NCBI RefSeq assembly: GCF_024494695.1
Contig: NZ_JANHDP010000004.1
Span: 372,001-436,000 of the forward strand
DNA from: Natronoarchaeum rubrum
Lineage (GTDB): Archaea > Halobacteriota > Halobacteria > Halobacteriales > Natronoarchaeaceae
DNA length: 64,000 nucleotides
Direction of reading: 5' to 3'
In this document: positions 61,782-64,000 of the stretch, in pieces
How positions within the stretch are numbered: position 1 is the stretch's first letter
How the letters are laid out: every line of letters begins with the position of its first letter
The notes under the pieces: generated by a model
The model's database searches: none
What the model was told of the DNA's origin: nothing
Seen by the model: only the letters and a program-made list of their open reading frames with translations
Made by a program: the position numbers and the translations under genes

Positions 61782-62573
61782 ATGGAGCGCGTTCGGTGCG
61801 TCCGTCATCGTTCCGACGCCGCGGGCCTCCACGAGATGGGCGCCCGCGTCGGCATCCTCGACGCCGACGTTCACGGGCCGAATGTCCCGCGTATCCTCCC
61901 GGTCGAGAGCGAACCGGGCATGACGCCCGACGAGGAGCTCGTCCCGCCGCGGTCCGAGGGTGTCGGCGTGATGAGCATGGACTACCTGACCGACCACTCC
62001 GACGACCCCGCGATCCTGCGCGGGCCGATGGTCAAACAGGTGATGATGCAGTTCATCGAGGGCGTCGAGTGGGGGCGGCTGGACTACCTGATCGTCGACC
62101 TACCCCCGGGCACCGGCGACGCCTCGCTCAACCTGCTCCAGACGCTGCCGGTCGCCGGCGTCGTGATCGTGACGACGCCACAGGAGATGGCCGTCGCGGA
62201 CGCCCGGAAGGGGCTCCGGCTGTTCGAGGAGCACGACACGCCGATCCTCGGCGTCGTCGAGAACATGAGCACGTACCGCTGTCCGAACTGCGAGGACGAC
62301 CACGACGTGTTCGGCAGCGGCGAGGCCCAGAACATCTGCGAGGACTTCGACGTCCCGCTGCTGGCCGAGCTGCCGGTTCATCCCGACTTCGACAGCGAGC
62401 GGATCGACGGTCCGGCGGTGCGGGACGACGACAACGCCGTGCAGGCGGAGCTACAGGAACTCAGCGAGACGGTCGCCGACCGCGTCGGCGCGGTGAACCG
62501 AAAGCGGGTCGGCGAGGATGCCGCGGACGCGCCGGACGAGTCGATTCCGACGGGAGCCGACGCTGACGACTGA
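61782..62573 (+). pseudogene. Mrp/NBP35-family ATPase lacking its N-terminus and P-loop
   Basis: 263 residues. Homology starts at residue 13 (AAGLHEMGARVGILDADVHGPNVPRIL), which in normal Mrp/NBP35 proteins lies directly after the Walker A loop (GKGGVGKT). Here that loop and everything before it are missing; the first 12 residues (MERVRCVRHRSD) are unrelated. The rest is intact: DYLIVDLPPGTGDASLN, TTPQEMAVADARKG, and the iron-sulfur CPNC motif. Without a P-loop it should not bind ATP normally. It may be a 5'-truncated remnant or a rewired Fe-S carrier. Confidence 0.6.
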
Positions 62574-62625
62574 TCCGGTTCGGCGTCGACGCCGTTCGCC
62601 GATTCCGAGTCGCGAGCAGCCGTTC

Positions 62626-62820
62626 TCAGACGCCCGCCCGCCGGTGCTGGCCGTACTTCATCCCGATGAACAGACACAGCAGCCCGAACACCACCATCGA
62701 TGGCAGGACCATCGTGAGAATCGTGCCGGTCCCCATCATCGGCGCGGCGATGAGGCCGCCGACGCCGACGGCGATCAGTGCGATAAACAGCGCCGCTGTC
62801 GTGGGCAGGTCGAACTCCAT
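62626..62820 (-). CDS. Small two-helix membrane protein (DUF7333-like)
   Basis: A 64-residue protein with helices LPTTAALFIALIAVGVGGLIAAPMMG and ILTMVLPSMVVFGLLCLFIGMKYG and a basic tail (HRRAGV). The clean two-helix pattern and conserved style (MEFDLPTTAAL) support a real gene. Function unknown. It is convergent with the Mrp-like gene. Confidence 0.75.
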   Translation of the reverse strand: MEFDLPTTAALFIALIAVGVGGLIAAPMMGTGTILTMVLPSMVVFGLLCLFIGMKYGQHRRAGV

Positions 62821-62883
62821 GCGGGTCGAGCTACGGACGCGAGGACAGTAACTATACGTGGAAGGGGACCCGCTCTGCCGGAA

Positions 62884-63624
62884 TCAGGACGGCCGCACGA
62901 GATCCGCCAGCGCGACCAGCGCGCCGAGCAGCCAGCCCAGCGGGACCGCGATGCCGAACCACATCCCCAGATACGCCGCGCCGGCGAGCTGGTACTGGTC
63001 GCGCAGGTACGTTTCGAGGCCGCCGACGGTCAGCAGGTTGTCGAGCACCCAGATCGCGACCGACTCGCTGCCCGGCAACACCAGATCGCCCAGCGCCGGC
63101 GAGTACAGCGCCGCGGCCACCGGCGGCAGGAAGATCGCCGTCATCGCGGCGGGATAGGCCAGAATCACCGACGTGCCGCGACCGCCGATCCGCGAGAAGG
63201 CGGTCGCGGCGCCCGCCGCGAGCACCCCGATCACGCCCGCTGCCAGCACCGCGAGGAAGCCGGTTCTGGTGAACCGAAGGTGGGCGAGTACCGTGAGCGC
63301 GCCCCAGACGACCGTCGCGAGCACGACGACGCCGGCGACGCCCAGCCCCGCCACGACGCGGTCGATCCGGCGCGAGTAGAATCGGGCCATGAAGCCAAAC
63401 AGCGCCAGCGGATACAGCACGGCGACGAAGGGGACGCCGAGCGCGCTCCAGAGCCGGTAGGCGATCCACCCGCTCGTCGTGTTGGGCGTCCACTTGCCGA
63501 GCACCGAGTGGCCGGTGCCGCGCTGGCGCGGGAACAGAAGTTCCATCCAGCTCTCGTGGAGGCGCCGCAGGTCGATCCGCACCGCTCCCGTGACGCCGCC
63601 TCGGTTGCTCGACCCGACGGACAT
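62884..63624 (-). CDS. Multi-pass membrane protein (Yip1-like), unknown function
   Basis: A 246-residue protein. The start at 63624 (MSVGSSNRGGVTGAVR) is chosen because the residues before it look like shadow. After a basic N-terminal domain (VRIDLRRLHESWMELLFPRQR) come about six helices, including VAVLYPLALFGFMARF and GVVVLATVVWGALTVLAHL, and a loop with GSESVAIWVLDNLL. Function unknown. Confidence 0.78.
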   Translation of the reverse strand: MSVGSSNRGGVTGAVRIDLRRLHESWMELLFPRQRGTGHSVLGKWTPNTTSGWIAYRLWSALGVPFVAVLYPLALFGFMARFYSRRIDRVVAGLGVAGVVVLATVVWGALTVLAHLRFTRTGFLAVLAAGVIGVLAAGAATAFSRIGGRGTSVILAYPAAMTAIFLPPVAAALYSPALGDLVLPGSESVAIWVLDNLLTVGGLETYLRDQYQLAGAAYLGMWFGIAVPLGWLLGALVALADLVRPS

Positions 63625-63703
63625 ACACGACACAGAGTGGTGTGTCACTTTCAACCTTCCGCCTACCATCCGAGCGCAACTCGCAACGATCCCGGCGGCC
63701 GTG

Positions 63704-63928
63704 CTACGCTCGGACTTCCCGATACAGGCCGATCACGACGAGTCCCGGGAACAGGTAGAACAGCGACGTCAGGAACACGGTGATCGCCCAGCTAGCCGCG
63801 TACTCGTCGTCCCGGAAGCGAGCATCGACGTACACCCAGTACGCCAGTCCGACCGAGATGACCAACAGCAACAGCAGTACGAATAGTACCGGACCGCGGA
63901 CGCCAATCACGGGCACGACGCTCGCCAT
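63704..63928 (-). CDS. Small membrane protein, two helices, unknown function
   Basis: A 74-residue protein with helices VRGPVLFVLLLLLVISVGLAYWVYVDA and SWAITVFLTSLFYLFPGLVVIGLY, joined by RFRDDEYAA, and a short tail (REVRA). It resembles small phospholipase-D-nuclease-like membrane anchors (PLDc_N) found in archaea: the VYxDAxxR loop is similar, but no catalytic motif is present. Function unknown. Confidence 0.72.
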   Translation of the reverse strand: MASVVPVIGVRGPVLFVLLLLLVISVGLAYWVYVDARFRDDEYAASWAITVFLTSLFYLFPGLVVIGLYREVRA

Positions 63929-64000
63929 ACGATCGTTCGATCGCCGTCGAGCAAATATTTCCCCCGATTCCGGAATGAGATGCGAGAAGGAGGGGGCGCT

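Overview
The window is about 64 kb of GC-rich DNA from a haloarchaeon (class Halobacteria). Signs are the Asp/Glu-rich predicted proteins, Tat signal peptides with lipoboxes, a halocyanin, a form III RuBisCO, an Mrp-type Na+/H+ antiporter operon, many GTG starts, GTGA/ATGA stop-start overlaps and TATA boxes about 28 nt before starts (leaderless genes). The genus cannot be fixed from sequence reading alone. There is no phage, CRISPR array or insertion sequence. One small disturbed region sits at a tRNA-Ser gene.

Layout. (1) 1-14.9 kb is a thiol, redox and metal-handling region: a CoA-disulfide-reductase-like flavoprotein (cut by the window edge), a DsbA-like protein overlapping two CxxC membrane proteins, thioredoxin, DUF302, a methyltransferase, halocyanin, a Ca2+-type P-ATPase, UspA, a DtxR-type regulator divergent from DoxX, a DUF411 lipoprotein, a SHOCT protein and a CopB-type P-ATPase. 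(2) 15-19.3 kb is a GH15 enzyme overlapping an unusual SPW-VKOR-SPW membrane fusion, followed by a membrane-anchored SDR. (3) 19.4-23.6 kb holds a polyglutamine acidic protein, an ABC exporter and an epimerase. (4) 23.6-29 kb has two paralogous TetR regulators, two matching operator-like palindromes, a zinc-ribbon membrane protein, a MATE pump and a ligase-like protein without its nucleophilic lysine. (5) 29-36.7 kb is the mrpABCDEFG antiporter, with a PfkB kinase between mrpF and mrpG on the opposite strand and a tandemly duplicated micro-ORF between mrpD and mrpE.

(6) 36.9-44.4 kb has an SprT-like protein, conserved haloarchaeal proteins, an enolase-superfamily enzyme, the DhaKLM dihydroxyacetone kinase operon and a lone haem-copper oxidase subunit I. 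(7) 44.5-50.8 kb has a DUF4129/DUF58 membrane cluster and its likely MoxR ATPase, separated by RuBisCO and a GNAT enzyme. (8) 50.9-52.3 kb is tRNA-Ser(CGA) followed by several copies of its own 3' end and one lower-GC membrane-protein gene, which looks like an integration scar. (9) 52.4-64 kb has a polysaccharide deacetylase, an acetyltransferase, citramalate synthase, an FMN alpha-hydroxyacid oxidase, DUF192, a regulator-led ABC operon, an Mrp/NBP35 ATPase that has lost its P-loop, and small membrane proteins.

Functionally the window covers redox and metal homeostasis, ion homeostasis (Mrp), C3 and nucleotide carbon metabolism (DhaKLM, RuBisCO III), amino-acid synthesis (CimA) and efflux. 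The most interesting points are the CxxC membrane pair with DsbA, the mrpD-mrpE micro-ORF duplication, the tRNA-Ser repeats, the shared TetR operators, the SPW-VKOR fusion, and the two enzymes that lack a catalytic motif.
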